Of a stretch of DNA of 64,000 nucleotides, positions 37,918-49,739 are shown one piece after another (within the stretch, counting starts at the first letter, position 1; every line of letters starts with the position of its first letter). The DNA comes from Medicago truncatula (Eukaryota > Streptophyta > Magnoliopsida > Fabales > Fabaceae), in the NCBI RefSeq assembly GCF_003473485.1, contig NC_053046.1, forward strand, positions 42,617,832 through 42,681,831, written 5' to 3'. The translations under genes were made by a program, and so were the position numbers. The notes beneath the pieces were generated by a model. The model worked only from the letters and a program-made list of their open reading frames with translations, was not told the DNA's origin and did no database searches.

Positions 37918-40833
37918 CTACATCTTTTTCTTTTTTGCATCAGACCTTATTGTAAGATTATCGAGACATGAACCATCGGAGGAAGTAGAAGTCGAGGTTT
38001 CACTGTCGCTGAAAGAAAATTTTCTTTTGACAGTGTCAACTGCATTGCCAAATTTGCTTTTTTGTTGGGTTGTCAGGGCCCCTGATGAACTTGGCTCTTC
38101 AATCTTCACAGTGATTCCAAAACTAGCTTTCTTTTCATGTATTCCTTGAGGCATAGATTGATCATCATCGTCAAGGTTTATGATCTCAATCTCATTTTCC
38201 AGTTTCACTCTTCCACCGGCTGGTCCAAAAAGAGATATGTTTAAGCTTACATAACATAACATTTGCTAAACATGATAAGACTCAAACAGAAACTTGAAAA
38301 ATAAGGTATGGTGGATTCTTTATTTCAATGAAAACATTTCTAGTAGCCTCAGCATTTCAAGGAAAATCCAGCCGCTGGACCTTCAAGTAATTGACTATAT
38401 ATGATTCACCAAATTCAAAATATCAGATAATATATACAGCGGGCATTCTGTAATCATGTTTACCTAGGAAAAACAAAATACGTTTACCGGATTTTGTTTG
38501 TTTTTCATTTTTGTTTTTTGGAAAGAAAACTTCCTCAAGGGATGAGGAAGAAATCACATAAAAGATGATTGACAGTTTTTGAAGAGATCAAACATATGAA
38601 AGAGAAGAAAGCAAAAGAAAAACGCAACAGATAATCCAAAAAACAGTTTATCCACTTGCTACCAAACCTCAACAGATAATCCAAAAACATTTTCACTATA
38701 TTTCTTTTCGTGAACAAGTGAATAATCATTCACATCCTCTATTCTCTAATAAACCTCCCCTTAATAACTATGCAATATTCCACTACGCCTTCTGCATGCT
38801 ACCAAATAACTAACCTCCACAAGAACCTGCCATCTCAACCGTTTTCCTGGGCTTTCTAGCGTATACCATCCAACACTCTTCACCTGCAGAAAATGTTCTA
38901 AAAAACTGTCTGAAGGAACATGTGATATGAAGAAATAATGCATGTTTAGAATCACTCAATTATCCCATATCAAGTGTTGGAGTATATCTCTACAAGAGGA
39001 AGTGCAAAACAGAAGAACATTCTATTGTATTCTAAACAAGCTTCAAAGTACAAACAATAAATGGTTTCAGAAGATAAAAAAAAAAAAAAAAAAGAACAGA
39101 AACAGAAACAGAAAATAGCTACTATATATCACACCATCTCATTACAAGTTCTAAGTAAGATTTGTTTGAGGTTCCACAGTTCCTGCCAATGCTACTTCCA
39201 TTTTCTTAGGAAAATCAGATTCGGCTAAATGAGAGTCAAGAGCTAGCTTGGGCTAGGTAACATGGAATAAAGATGAACCTTAGAGAGGAAGGAAGAAGCT
39301 TCAAAAATCACAATTAAACTTCTATCAAGAGAGGACCAAATTAACCTAATATCCCGGTGCTAATTGAGTTTATCGAAGTTAACTAAATTATATAATATCC
39401 AGAGAGGACCATAATAATACAATATCTTGGTGCTAATTGACTAGCTTAATGGTATTTATGTGATCTGAACATGCTGGACCAAGCACTAGTAGGCTAGTAG
39501 CTCACCAGTTCAAAGAAATTATATAACATTAAAAAAGGAAAATAACAGTTCCAAGCCAAGCTACCAAGCAATCCGACCAAACATTTATCAGTCATGCATG
39601 TTGAATTCAATATTTATAAAGTAATATTAAAAAATGCATAACTACATAGGAATAATAGAATAATAGATGCATGCATAATTTCGATATACCTGATGATGAT
39701 GCACCTTGAGCATCCTTGCTCCCTTTGCTCGGTGGCTGAGTACTAGCAGCAACTCCAAGGGTGTGATGATCATCTTCATTTCTTGGTAAAGGAGCAGCCT
39801 CGTCAACAACGACATTTATGAACTCATCATCACCAGCATTCTCATCCTCGTTCTCTTCAAAACTATCAGCCATAGGAACATCTTGTTCCTCATCCTCTTG
39901 CTCGCTCTCTTCAAAACTAGGAACCATTGGATCCGCAGAAGGGTCCCCCTCAATGTTGCCACCAATAGAGGCATCTAAGCCCGACAAAAGAATGAGATCT
40001 TCCTCCAACGTTGTTACTCTTTCACGCAGTCGAATAAACTTCCTCTTCAAAGCCTCAAGTAATGTCTCGGCTTCGCGCTTCTCCTCTGCCAATTTCCTGC
40101 TTTCATGCCTCAAGTCACTCATCATTACCAAATTCTTCTTTGCTGTTTCCTTCAATTCATCATTTTTAATCTTAAGTCCATCCAAAGCATTTTTATCATC
40201 TAGCCACTTTTCCTTTGACTTCGTCAACTCCAAAACCTTACTCTCTAATTCACCAGACATTTTTCTTAATTCACCCAATTCAATGTCATCTTCCTCCCAT
40301 TTTTTCTTAATCTTGTTTAACTCTAAAACTTCATCCTCTAATTCAACAATCTTTGTTCTTATTACATCAACTTCATTGCTACTATCAACACATTTCTCCT
40401 TCAAATTCTTAATTTCAACCTCCAATTCATTGTTCTTCTTTTCTAACTCTACATTAGTTTTTCTATCAACTAATCTATTTACCTTAACTTCTTTCAAAAG
40501 AGCTTCATAACTTTCTTTTACTTTCTTACCTTTCTCACAAATTTCCTCTCTTTTCTTAAACTCAGACTCAGCATATACCCTTGAAAGTCTCTCTAAGTGA
40601 AACTCCTCTCTAAGCTTAAGTCTCTCCATTTCAAAGCTTTGTTGCAACTTTTGATTCTCCTCTCTGAGTCTCATATACCTATTCTCCAAAACAGCTTCAA
40701 CACTATCAAAAGTTTCCCATTGACAAGTTCCACGCAGTACCAGAACAAGATCATGAATAGACTTATCTTCAAGATTGTTAGGGTTTGTGGAATTGGAATC
40801 TGGTGGTGACCCGGGTTCAGTTTTGGGTTGCAT
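37918..40833 (-). CDS. Coiled-coil protein of unknown function
   Basis: Three exons join in frame: 39690-40833 (1144 bp), 38815-38883 (69 bp) and 37918-38219 (302 bp), all phase-1 GT-AG junctions, giving 504 aa. The short middle exon rests only on frame and splice signals; its GTTAGT donor was preferred to an inner GTTCTT. Residues ~60-285 are Lys/Glu/Leu-rich with heptads, a long coiled coil (for example KLREEFHLERLSRVYAE). About 300-350 is strongly acidic (EESEQEDEEQD, EENEDENAGDDE). The C-terminal third is Ser-rich (SETSTSTSSDGS), has INLDDDDQ, and ends in a basic KKKKM. No signal peptide or membrane helix. It could be nuclear or a scaffold. I do not recognise the family and propose no function. 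Confidence 0.82.
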
Positions 40834-41031
40834 GTTGATGATATGCTGAAAAGGTGGAAACTTTAGAAGAAAAAATGGGTTTGTATGAAAAAGTGAAAAT
40901 GGGGGTTTTGGAATGAAGATGAATAAACTCAGAAAGCTATGGTAGAGGATAAAGGGCTGCTAGAAGAAGAGTTCGTCACTACACTCACTCATTCCGGAGA
41001 AGAGGTTCGATCCATAGGCTTGTGCGGGGTC

Positions 41032-41047
41032 CACGTGACTACGTGTC
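41032..41047. promoter_or_regulatory. G-box / ABRE pair upstream of the coiled-coil gene
   Basis: CACGTG at 41032-41037 is followed four bases later by ACGTGTC at 41041-41047, about 200 bases upstream of the minus-strand ATG (40833). Paired ACGT cores are a known arrangement for bZIP/ABA-responsive promoters. Function here is inferred from motif and position only. Confidence 0.5.
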
Positions 41048-42420
41048 AGATTTTTATATGAATTTTAAAGGATGTATTGCCACCTAAAGGTGTCTATGTA
41101 TTATTACTCTAATTACTAAGTACAAAACAAAATAACTACTTTATCAATCCCAAAAGCATGTTTTTTGTTTGTTGTGCTGTCAAAAAGACATTCTTGTCAT
41201 TCCACGTGAAAAAAGTATATCGAAATTTTGAAATATTTTAACTTAAAATACTAATTTAATTGATATAATTTTAAAATTTTAATACATTGAATTAAATTAT
41301 TATTGTGGCTATTCGTCCTATATTCAAAAGGCAAACTCATTATTTTTCTTTTTACATTGATTATTTCTTTATCAAGCAACAATAAATATTATTTTAAAAA
41401 TATAAACTAATCATCTCTCTTAAAGATAAAATTATAAAAACAATAGTAATTATATACAAATTTAATATTACTATCAACTTTCTTAATCCCCATGATTTTG
41501 GTAAAAGAATCTCATATTTAGATATGGAGGCAGTGTTAATTAGATGATAGAATTGAAAAACAAACCATTATTATTCTCTTTAATAGCAACCCACTTGAAT
41601 TAGTCTGATAGTGTTAATTTAAAATCTTGAAGTGTGGTCTTCTCAAAAGTCTGATTCATTTAAAAAGAAAAAAATATTTAATTTTCTTAAAAAGTATAAG
41701 GACATTCGTTCTGAGACAATTATTTTTGTTAACAGGTAGAGGCGTTCATGTTCAATTCAATCTAATACAAACCGCAGTAACCAAATCGAAAAACCAAAAA
41801 TAAAAACAAAAAACTGCAATTTTAAATGGATTGGATAGGTTTTCAGTTCCCTTAGTATAAACCGATCCAATCCAAACCAAATTTTTTATACTTGTATATA
41901 TATTATTACATGATTTTTTTTTTATAAATATTTCCTTAATTAATTTACAATTCTATAACTATTTTCTAGACTTGTTCTTTAATAATGTTGCCTTTTAATC
42001 CTTCTTTTAAGAAATATTATTAATTTACAATTTTGTAACTATTTTCTTTAACCCACTATTTTATTTGCTTTATGTTACTTTTATATTATACTTTCTTTTT
42101 CTTCTGAGAAAACATTTATTTCCTACTTATTCATCCTTTCCGTAACTTTACCTTTTTATGAAATGTCATAAAATAATGTATTTTTTTAAAAGTAAATGAA
42201 AAAATATACACAATGAAAATCGAAAACCAATCCAATCTAAGCTGAATTTTTTTGAATCGGATTGGATTAAATTTTATTCTAAAACCAAACCAATTGAATG
42301 AACAAATAACAAAATCGAAGAGATTAGCTCAAATGATTTTTCCTCCCATAACTGAACCAATTTAATCCGCGAACCCAAAATCAATTATGTCAAATAATAA
42401 GAGACTAAGGGTGGGAGATA

Positions 42421-42674
42421 GGCTATGTTTGATAAAATTAGCGGATAGCTAATAAGCTATCTGATTGCTTATAACGTATGGAAGAAAAAATAATAAGCTA
42501 TAAGCTCAAACACTATTTGAAATAGCGTCTGGAAAATAAGCTAAAAGCTCCTGAAATAAGCTACAAGTTTGTTGTGAAAAGACTGTTACCAAACAGAGCT
42601 TTTTTTGTCAGATGAGTTTATAAGCTATTCGCTATAAGTTATAAGGTAACTTCTTGGTCTTGCCAAACAGAGCC
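42421..42674. mobile_element. MITE, 254 bp, rich in TAAGCTAT words
   Basis: The left end GGCTATGTTTGATAA and the right end TTGCCAAACAGAGCC are inverted with a few mismatches. The 3-bp flanks are ata on both sides. Internal ataagctat/atagcttat words recur on both strands. This fits the abundant GGCTCTGTTTGG MITEs of plants. Confidence 0.65.
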
Positions 42675-43494
42675 ATAATCGGAGTAGGACTATAGGATTT
42701 TTTATCATATAATCTATGAAGCCCAAATACATGATACGATACGCTGATAAAGAAAAATTTTAAAATTCAAGATACGATACGGCTGAGATACTTAGGAATA
42801 AAACTCAAACTACATATCAAAACTCAAACTACAAAATATGGAATAAAACTCAAAAGCAAAAAAAATTGGCGGAAAACCTAGACCAAACAGACATAGAAAA
42901 ACGATAAGGCACAACAATGATATCGCAATGACACAACAAAACACTAGCATTGTTCTCAAACAAACAAAAATACACAAAATAGATGGCGACAACAATAGAA
43001 ATATAAATGTAAGTAATATTGATAATAGATAAAGCGACAATTAGTCAATTACATATATGATATATCCTAAATAGAAAGCATCATTACTTAGTCAATTATA
43101 TATATACCAAAATATAATAGAAACATCAGGTAGCCCCCACATATCGATTTTTCCACTGCATATCCCTAGTATCTCAGATGTATCTGAAAAGTATTGGATA
43201 ATTGGTTAAAAAAAATTAATCTTCGGATACTCTTCTGCTACGTATCAGGTAATATCGGGTAGGTATCAGTGCATGACACACAGGAATACGATACATCATC
43301 TATTTTGAAGTAGCTAGGCTTGAGAGCATATAATATAACCTCTATAAAATTGCTTTTCTAACGTCAGAACGTTCGTAAAAACACATGAAAGTTACGAAAT
43401 TGCCGCTGAAGGTAGTTAATTGCAGTTGGGAGCCAGCACAGTTAACTACCGCTGGCTCTCAGCTGCGATTAACAACAACTGGCTTTGCTGCACT

Positions 43495-44040
43495 TAAGTA
43501 TTTAACATGTGTGCAAAAAATAATGAAAAAATTCAACCTTTATATAATTTTTTCAGATGCGCAGTTGGAAAAATATTACGATTTTACGCGTTTTGGTAAA
43601 AAATTCAAAATAGATTGAGGCTTATTCAAAATACTGTGTAAATTTGCAGATCCTCTATATGTATTTTTATAGAGGAGTCTGCAAAAAAACATTTCAAATT
43701 CAATTTCTAGGTTGATGTTTTAGTGTCATGAGTTTTAGGCGCGTTAAAAATTCATATTTAATCCGTTCTTTGTCGAAAAATTCAAATTTTTTGTGGGCTA
43801 TGTTTTTTTTTTGGTCCTAAACATGAGTGCAAAAAGTCGTGAAAAACTCAACCTCTAAGTCACTTTTTTGGACTCACACTTGAAAAAAAATTGCATTTTT
43901 GCACTGTTCGGTCGAAAAATCAAAATAAGTCGAGATTTAGTCGAAATTCTACGAAACTTTACACATCTCTATAAAAATACATATATAGAATGTGCAAAGT
44001 TCCGTAACATTCCGAACAAGTCTCAAATTTTTTTATTTTT
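43495..44040. repeat. Degenerate two-unit repeat, partly copied at 47473-47770
   Basis: About 43505-43700 and 43825-44000 are diverged copies of one unit (gtgcaaaaa, gaaaaa(t)tcaacct, cgaaaaatcaaaat, ctctataaaaatacatata). 43495-43737 recurs almost unchanged at 47473-47720. Probably part of an unnamed transposable element. Confidence 0.6.
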
Positions 44041-44333
44041 TAAACCAAAACGCGCAAAATCCTAATTAACGGGGCAATTTTGGAATTTCCTTATGCTTGT
44101 AATTTCGGTATTATATTAAATTATTAAAGAAATTTGGGTGTAACAGGAAGTTTTAGGGGTGTAACTAGAAAGAGTCAAAAAAACAATTATTTAACCTCAA
44201 GCTTTCTTCGCATTTGAAACACACAGAGCAATTTTTTTTCCCTCTCTCTCTCGTCTTCGAATTCTCACTCTCGCGATCTTCCATTGCTTCACTTTTCTCT
44301 TCTCGATCCTTCGTCCTCTTCTCCTGAATTGAG

Positions 44334-44675
44334 GTACACCTATTGTTCATAGATTACTATATTTAGGACGCTCTTCTCGTTCGTTCTATTTCAAAAATTT
44401 CTCTTCCAATTTTAGGGTTTTCAATTTTATTCTAGGTTTTTATTTCAATTTTAGTTTTTTGGGTTGTTCTGATTGGTTTCTTTTGGGTACCTTTTTTGTT
44501 GAATTTTCTATAAAAATGACGGGTTGTTTTTTTCTTCTTGCATCAGAGCATTGGAAAGATTGAGATATCACATGAACTTCTGTTTTCCACTTATGAATCA
44601 AAACACTGACAATTTTACATTGAAGTTTGTTTCTTTGTTTATATTTTTTATTTAAATGTTTTTGTTTTGGTATAG
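44334..44675 (+). other. Probable 5'-UTR intron of TBCA
   Basis: A donor GAG|GTACAC at 44333/44334 and an acceptor TATAG at 44675 bracket a T-rich 342-bp stretch ending seven bases before the TBCA ATG. The CT-rich sequence before the donor looks like a plant leader. Transcript data would decide. Confidence 0.5.
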
Positions 44676-44682
44676 AAATTCA

Positions 44683-46643
44683 ATGGATACTGTAAGAAGC
44701 CTGAAAATCAAGACGAGTACCTGCAAACGACTTGTGAAGGAGCTGCATTCTTATGAAAAGGAAGTTGAGAGAGAAGCTGCCAAAACAGCTGATATGAAGA
44801 ACAAAGGAGCTGACCCTTATGATCTCAAGCAGCAGGCATGCCTAAAAATTGTGCTTCATGCATTGATTTAACTTCTTATTGTTTTCGAATTGATTACTGT
44901 TTTAGAAAAGCTTATAAGTTATAATAAAAAAATCTTAATTTTTGTACAGACGGATTTTCATAATTTTAATAAGACAATTTGTGGTGTTTGCCATCAGTTT
45001 GTCATTTTCTTTCCTGTGTAAAAAAGATAATTATGTATTATGCTGGCCTGATTGGACAGGAAAATGTGCTAGGTGAGTCAAGGATGATGATTCCTGACTG
45101 CCGCAAGCGTTTGGAGGCCGCTTTGGAAGACTTGAAAGGAATATTGGTACATATATTTCTTGTTTCTATGGTCACTGTATATTTTAGTTTTCTACTTTTC
45201 TGTCTTGTCATGGACATTGTTAACCATGCTGACATGTTCAGTATTTGGTGCCTTGCCTTTATAATTAAATAACTCAGCTTACTTCATTAACTCTTCCAAT
45301 GGAGGACGATACTTGCCAATGATTATATGAAATAGATATTGCAACAGGAGTAATGTTAAGTCGCTGATCCATAACACGTTGGTTTGAGACAAAATTAGTG
45401 TTTAAGTATTTATTTCCTGGGACCAAGTGGCTGGCTTCTCTCATATCATGCTACATTTTTCTCAATTTGATTTCTACAACTTTCTATATTCAACTGTGGC
45501 ATTTTGAGAGTCTAATAGTCGCTGTAATAGAAACCTTTGCTTTGAGTTAAGATTTGGGCTATCGGACGATACTCACCTGCTGTCATGGTGTTTGGAACCC
45601 AATTCAAGAGAAATAGAAAGTTTTATTGTTGATTGAAAACAAACTATTGCAATGAGTAAACCACCCTAATCTCATAGCAAAAGCTCCTAAGAGAAGCTAT
45701 TTCTCTGCCAATAACAAACAAGCTACTAATATCCTACCCTTTACTCTTCCTCTTACTACATGAGTTGTATGGTCTAACAAACTTGCCAACTCATCACTTG
45801 TAACTAATTCTCTCCCCTAAGCATTCTTTTTCCTTATAATTATAATCTTGATCCTGGGCTCCTTACACATATAATTCTGATCCTTGGCTTCCAATGATTT
45901 AAGCCCATAAGCTTTTTCACCCATGTTCCATGCTCTATCATACGTGGCATTGCTTTGTATCAAGACTTAGGCTTGAATGTATGATTGCAGAAGTTCATTT
46001 CCAGCAATTCTGACATGATCCTCTAATGAAATTGCTGGAAATGAACTTCTGCAATCAACCATGCTCCAAATAGAAGAGCTCAAACACTGCCATATAGTCA
46101 TATTAACAATAGCCATCTGCTTCCATTTCTTCAGCTCTTTATGGGTTGTCTAGCCCTCCCCCTCCTTTGACAAAACACTATATTTGCCAATGTGAATTAG
46201 TAGAAGATCGATGCTGATAGAATAACCATAGAAATTACAACTTCTCTTACAGTAAATGCTTCTCTAAGCAACACTCTCAGCTACACCCTGGCTAAACTAA
46301 TCATTTTGCTCTCTCTAGTCTCACCTAGCCCCCCAATAACACTGTTTAGCCACTAAGGTGGCCATGTTAACAAAGCCCTATGACACATGCTTTATCTTAC
46401 CACCTAAACAAAGTTGTTTATTCTTTTGTAGCATGTTAAACTTTTTGTAGTATTTGGTATAATTGTTTTTTGGGACATTTTGTTCGCATGTTTATGAACC
46501 AATTCTTTTTATGTGAGTATATATTTGTCTGCTTTCAGGGCGAGTTGTTGAATGAGACTGATAAAAAGGAAAGCCCTGAAATTGATGAAGCTCGAAACAT
46601 CATTGTGGAAGTTGAAAAGGTATTTGAAACAATTGAAGCTTAG
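44683..46643 (+). CDS. TBCA: Tubulin-folding cofactor A (TBCA; KIESEL orthologue)
   Basis: Exons 44683-44835, 45060-45146 and 46539-46643 join in frame to 114 aa, the usual TBCA length. The sequence MDTVRSLKIKTSTCKRLVKE, then YEKEVEREAAKTADMKNKG, DPYDLKQQ, ENVLGESRMMIPDC and KRLEAALEDLKG is closely like Arabidopsis KIESEL throughout, a three-helix bundle. TBCA captures beta-tubulin after the CCT chaperonin and feeds the cofactor pathway; in Arabidopsis its loss disturbs microtubules and cell division. The first coding intron begins GC (after CAGCAG) rather than GT. A leader intron (about 44334-44675) likely splits the 5' UTR, which has a CT-rich run near 44240-44260. The last intron (45147-46538) holds repeat debris and a long hairpin. 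Confidence 0.95.
45982..46057. repeat. Perfect 28-bp inverted repeat in the last TBCA intron
   Basis: Arms 45982-46009 and 46030-46057 are perfectly complementary with a 20-base loop. It sits in an intron stretch (about 45590-46400) that looks like transposon debris. Could be a fold-back element end or a miRNA-like hairpin. Confidence 0.8.
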
Positions 46644-47885
46644 GAAGGCAGTTACACCAGTGTATGCGGTGGACGATATTGTGCCTGTATTATATAGTTT
46701 CTCCTTGATCTTCAAAATTTGATCGATGCTGAAAAAGTTTATGAAACTTGTGACATTTAACCTTATATATACTTAAGTATGACATCGATTTACTTTTCTA
46801 ATCTGGATAGCATCATATTATTTGAGAAAGTTTTTTTATGCGTATTGAGTAGACATCAATCATTCCACCTGAGAGATGGTGGCGAAGAATTCCCTCTTTC
46901 TTTTTAAATGAAAACTAATCAAAAGCTTAATCAACATTGATATTAATTACTATATAACATAGACGTGTAAAAAAAAACTATAGTTTCCTTTTCATTGTTT
47001 TGATTTTGATATTATGTCTATAGATACGGTTCTGCAAAAATACTCCTCACTCATTTCGTACCCCAAAACAACAATACAGATGCAGGAATATAATACAATT
47101 TTTTTTCATGTATATACTTTTGTAATGTTTTATTTTTTTTATTAATAAGGTAGAATAAAGATATACTTGATGAATTAGTAGTTAATATCATAGTTTTTAA
47201 CGAAAGTGTTCAAATGGAGAAATGATCAACTTTATATGTTAGTGTTCAAATGGAGAAACGATCAACTTTATGTTAGAATGAGGAAAACCAAAAACAAAAA
47301 CAAAAAACTGCAATTTTAAATGGATTGGATAGGTTTACAATTCCCTTGGTATAAACCGATCCAATCCAAACCAATTTTTTTATACTTGTATATATATTTG
47401 AGTTTTTGGCGCATTAAAAATTCATAATCTGTTGTCGAAAATTCTATTTTTTTTTTGTGGCAAATGTTATTTTTATGTATTTAACATGTGTGCAAAAAAT
47501 AATTAAAAAATTCAACCTTTATATAATTTTTTCGGATGCGCAGTTGGAAAAATATTACGATTTTACGCGTTTCGGTAAAAAATTCAACATAGATTGAGGC
47601 TTATTCAAAATACTGTGTAAATTTGCAGATCCTCTATATGTATTTTTATAGAGGTGACTGCAAAAAAACATTTCAAAATTCAATTTCTAGGTTGATGTTT
47701 TAGTGCCATGAATTTTTAGGTCTCAAATTTTTTTATTTTTTAGGAATCTCTATAAAAATACATATATAGGCTGCGCTTGGCATAGTGATTTTTTTTTTTT
47801 TGTCCATAGTGAAAATATGTAAAGTATTTAAAGCATAATAATGTATATATTGATCGGTAGTAATTGAAAATTATAAAATAATTAA
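46644..47885. other. TBCA 3' flank and patchwork repeats
   Basis: After the TBCA stop comes ~600 bp of AT-rich sequence. 47285-47400 copies 41797-41910, 47400-47470 resembles 43730-43810, 47473-47720 copies 43495-43737, and 47725-47770 has pieces of 43966-44043. No gene is seen. Confidence 0.6.
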
Positions 47886-48022
47886 TTTTTTTTTTTGGTC
47901 AAGTAGCTGAGTAGCTAAAGCTCACACAATTTAATTGTCGAAAAGTGGAGTGTTCGGGGTTCGAACCCCAGCCCCTGCATATAAAATGCGATATCCCTAC
48001 CAACTGAGCTAAGCTCACGGGG
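47886..48022 (-). mobile_element. tRNA-derived SINE with perfect 13-bp target-site duplication
   Basis: On the minus strand, from 48022, the element has an RNA polymerase III A box (TAGCTCAGTTGG, about 47999-48010) and B box (GGTTCGAACCC, about 47957-47968). It ends in an A-rich tail (T run at 47885-47896 on the plus strand). ataaaataattaa occurs at 47873-47885 and again at 48023-48035. The ~137-bp length, head promoter, tail and duplication are those of a SINE inserted by LINE machinery. It is not a functional tRNA because no anticodon arm can be placed. Confidence 0.8.
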
Positions 48023-48035
48023 ATAAAATAATTAA

Positions 48036-49136
48036 ATTTTAATATGAACAAATATATATTAAATTTTAGTATTGACGGTATTAAAAAAGCTAATATATAT
48101 TAAATTTTAATATTGACGATATTAAAAAAGCTAATAAATAGTAACCAAAAAAAGTTAATAAATAAAAATAATCATAGGTTTTATTTACTAATATATTTTA
48201 GTGTGAAAAAAAATACTAATAAGCATCCCCTGAAAAATCATAATTAATGTATTATATAATATTGTTATCGTAAAATATATTTCATAAATAAACATATGCT
48301 AACATGTTCCCGTAAAAAAAATACAGTGAGATATATTTTTATTAATATAAAGTCCATACACCAACATATACTTTATTAATAAAACTTAGGCAGTCGCGGT
48401 GTTTAAATAGATATTAAAAAATACTATTTTTTTTTTGAAAGATCAAAAAATACTAATTAAAATTGATCACTCGTTATAGTTACTAAAATGGGTCCCGTGT
48501 TACAATTGTACACTCCAACGGATTTTTTATTGATACATTTAAAAAAATGGAAAAAATTGAAGTATGATTAATCATATTATAATTTTTTTGTTTGTTTTAG
48601 TATTGACGATATTAAAAAAAATAAAAATACATTTCACAAATAAACATATACTAACATATTCCTGTATAAAAACATAAAGTAAGATATATTTTTATTAATA
48701 TATAGTCCATACACTCATATATATTTATCAATATATAGTTTCCATTAGATTTCAGAAATAAGAATATACTAATATATTCCCGTAAAACAAACATATACTC
48801 ACATATATATTTTTATTAATATATAGTTCATACACCCACATATATTTTTTGAATATATTAATAAAATTTAGGCAGTCGCGGTGTTTAAATAGAGATATTA
48901 AAAAATACTAATTAAAACTGATCACTCGTTGTAGTTATTAAAATGGGTCCCGTGTTACAATTGAACACTCGAATGGTTTTTTTAGTGGTATATTTAAAAA
49001 AAAACAACGGAAAAAATTGAATTATGATTAATCATAATATATTATAATATTGTTCTTGTTTTAGTATTGACGATATTAAAAAAGCTAATAAATAAAAATA
49101 ATCATTGATTTTATTTACTAATATGTTTGAGTGTGA
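48036..49136. repeat. Decayed tandem duplication, ~480-bp period
   Basis: The stretch starting ttaggcagtcgcggtgttta (about 48388) through gggtcccgtgttacaattg to about 48590 recurs at about 48868-49050. Phrases such as tattgacgatattaaaaaag and aatatatagtccatacac recur several times. AT-rich, without coding capacity. Confidence 0.65.
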
Positions 49137-49188
49137 AAACAATGGAAAATGTTACCCAATATCATTTCTCCGATGGTTTTGTTGTATA

Positions 49189-49580
49189 CCCTCCGTCTCA
49201 AAATTATTGTATCTTTGGTATTTTTTCTTTGTCTCAAAATAATTATCACTTTAGAATATTAATGCAGCACTTATTATTATTTTTTCCTCTATATTATCCC
49301 TTATTTATTGAATTTCATCCAATCTCTTTAGAATATCAATGCAACATTTATTATTATTTTTTCTACTATTATACCTTTATTTATTGAATTTCATCCAACT
49401 TAACTATCTATTATACCCTTATTTATTGAATTTCATCTAACTTAACTATCCATTAACTGCAATTAACAAGGGATATTTTAGTAAATGACACTAATTTTAC
49501 CATTGAAATAAGCACAATTAATCATTTTCTTAAAAATCGCGCACAAACCTTAGACGACTATTATTTAGAGATAGAGAGAG
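49189..49580. mobile_element. Mariner/Stowaway-type MITE, 392 bp
   Basis: The left end CCCTCCGTCTCAAAATTATTG and the reversed right end CTCTCTCTATCTCTAAATAAT form imperfect TIRs, each flanked by TA (49187-49188 and 49581-49582). A related copy is at 62742-63055 and a left-truncated one at 50670-50862. Confidence 0.65.
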
Positions 49581-49582
49581 TA

Positions 49583-49717
49583 ATTGAATATACACGGGGA
49601 TTACAAAATGCAAGTAAGTGCTTTTCACCCTCTTCAATAATACCAGCATGCACACATGCTGGCAACATATTCACAAACCTAACTTCGTCATGTGCAACAC
49701 CAACAATTTTCACCCTA
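49583..49717 (-). pseudogene. PPR-protein gene fragment 1
   Basis: Read on the minus strand, this short piece encodes the end of a pentatricopeptide motif region resembling NMLPACVHAGIIEEGEKHLL, as at 63056-63240. It is bordered by the MITE on one side and unrelated sequence on the other. A duplicated fragment, not a gene. Confidence 0.6.
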
Positions 49718-49739
49718 GTATATATCTTATGTTATATCA

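Larger units (their letters stand above)
41048..44200. other. Repeat-rich intergenic region
   Basis: No gene is supported. Contents: an hAT-like remnant rich in AACCAAATCG/CCAATCCAAACC words (41735 to about 42380) whose left end TAGAGGCGTTC resembles the 25395 element; a MITE (42421-42674); a gtacgatacggatac-type repeat (about 42725-43310); and a degenerate repeated unit (43495-44040) reused at 47473-47770. Confidence 0.55.

Noticed and set aside
39818-40510. 230-codon plus-strand frame opposite the coiled-coil exon
   Set aside because: Serine-rich antisense shadow of the Lys/Glu-rich coding strand.
47890-48021. Possible tRNA gene
   Set aside because: A and B boxes are present but the cloverleaf is not; the A-rich tail and 13-bp duplication identify a SINE.
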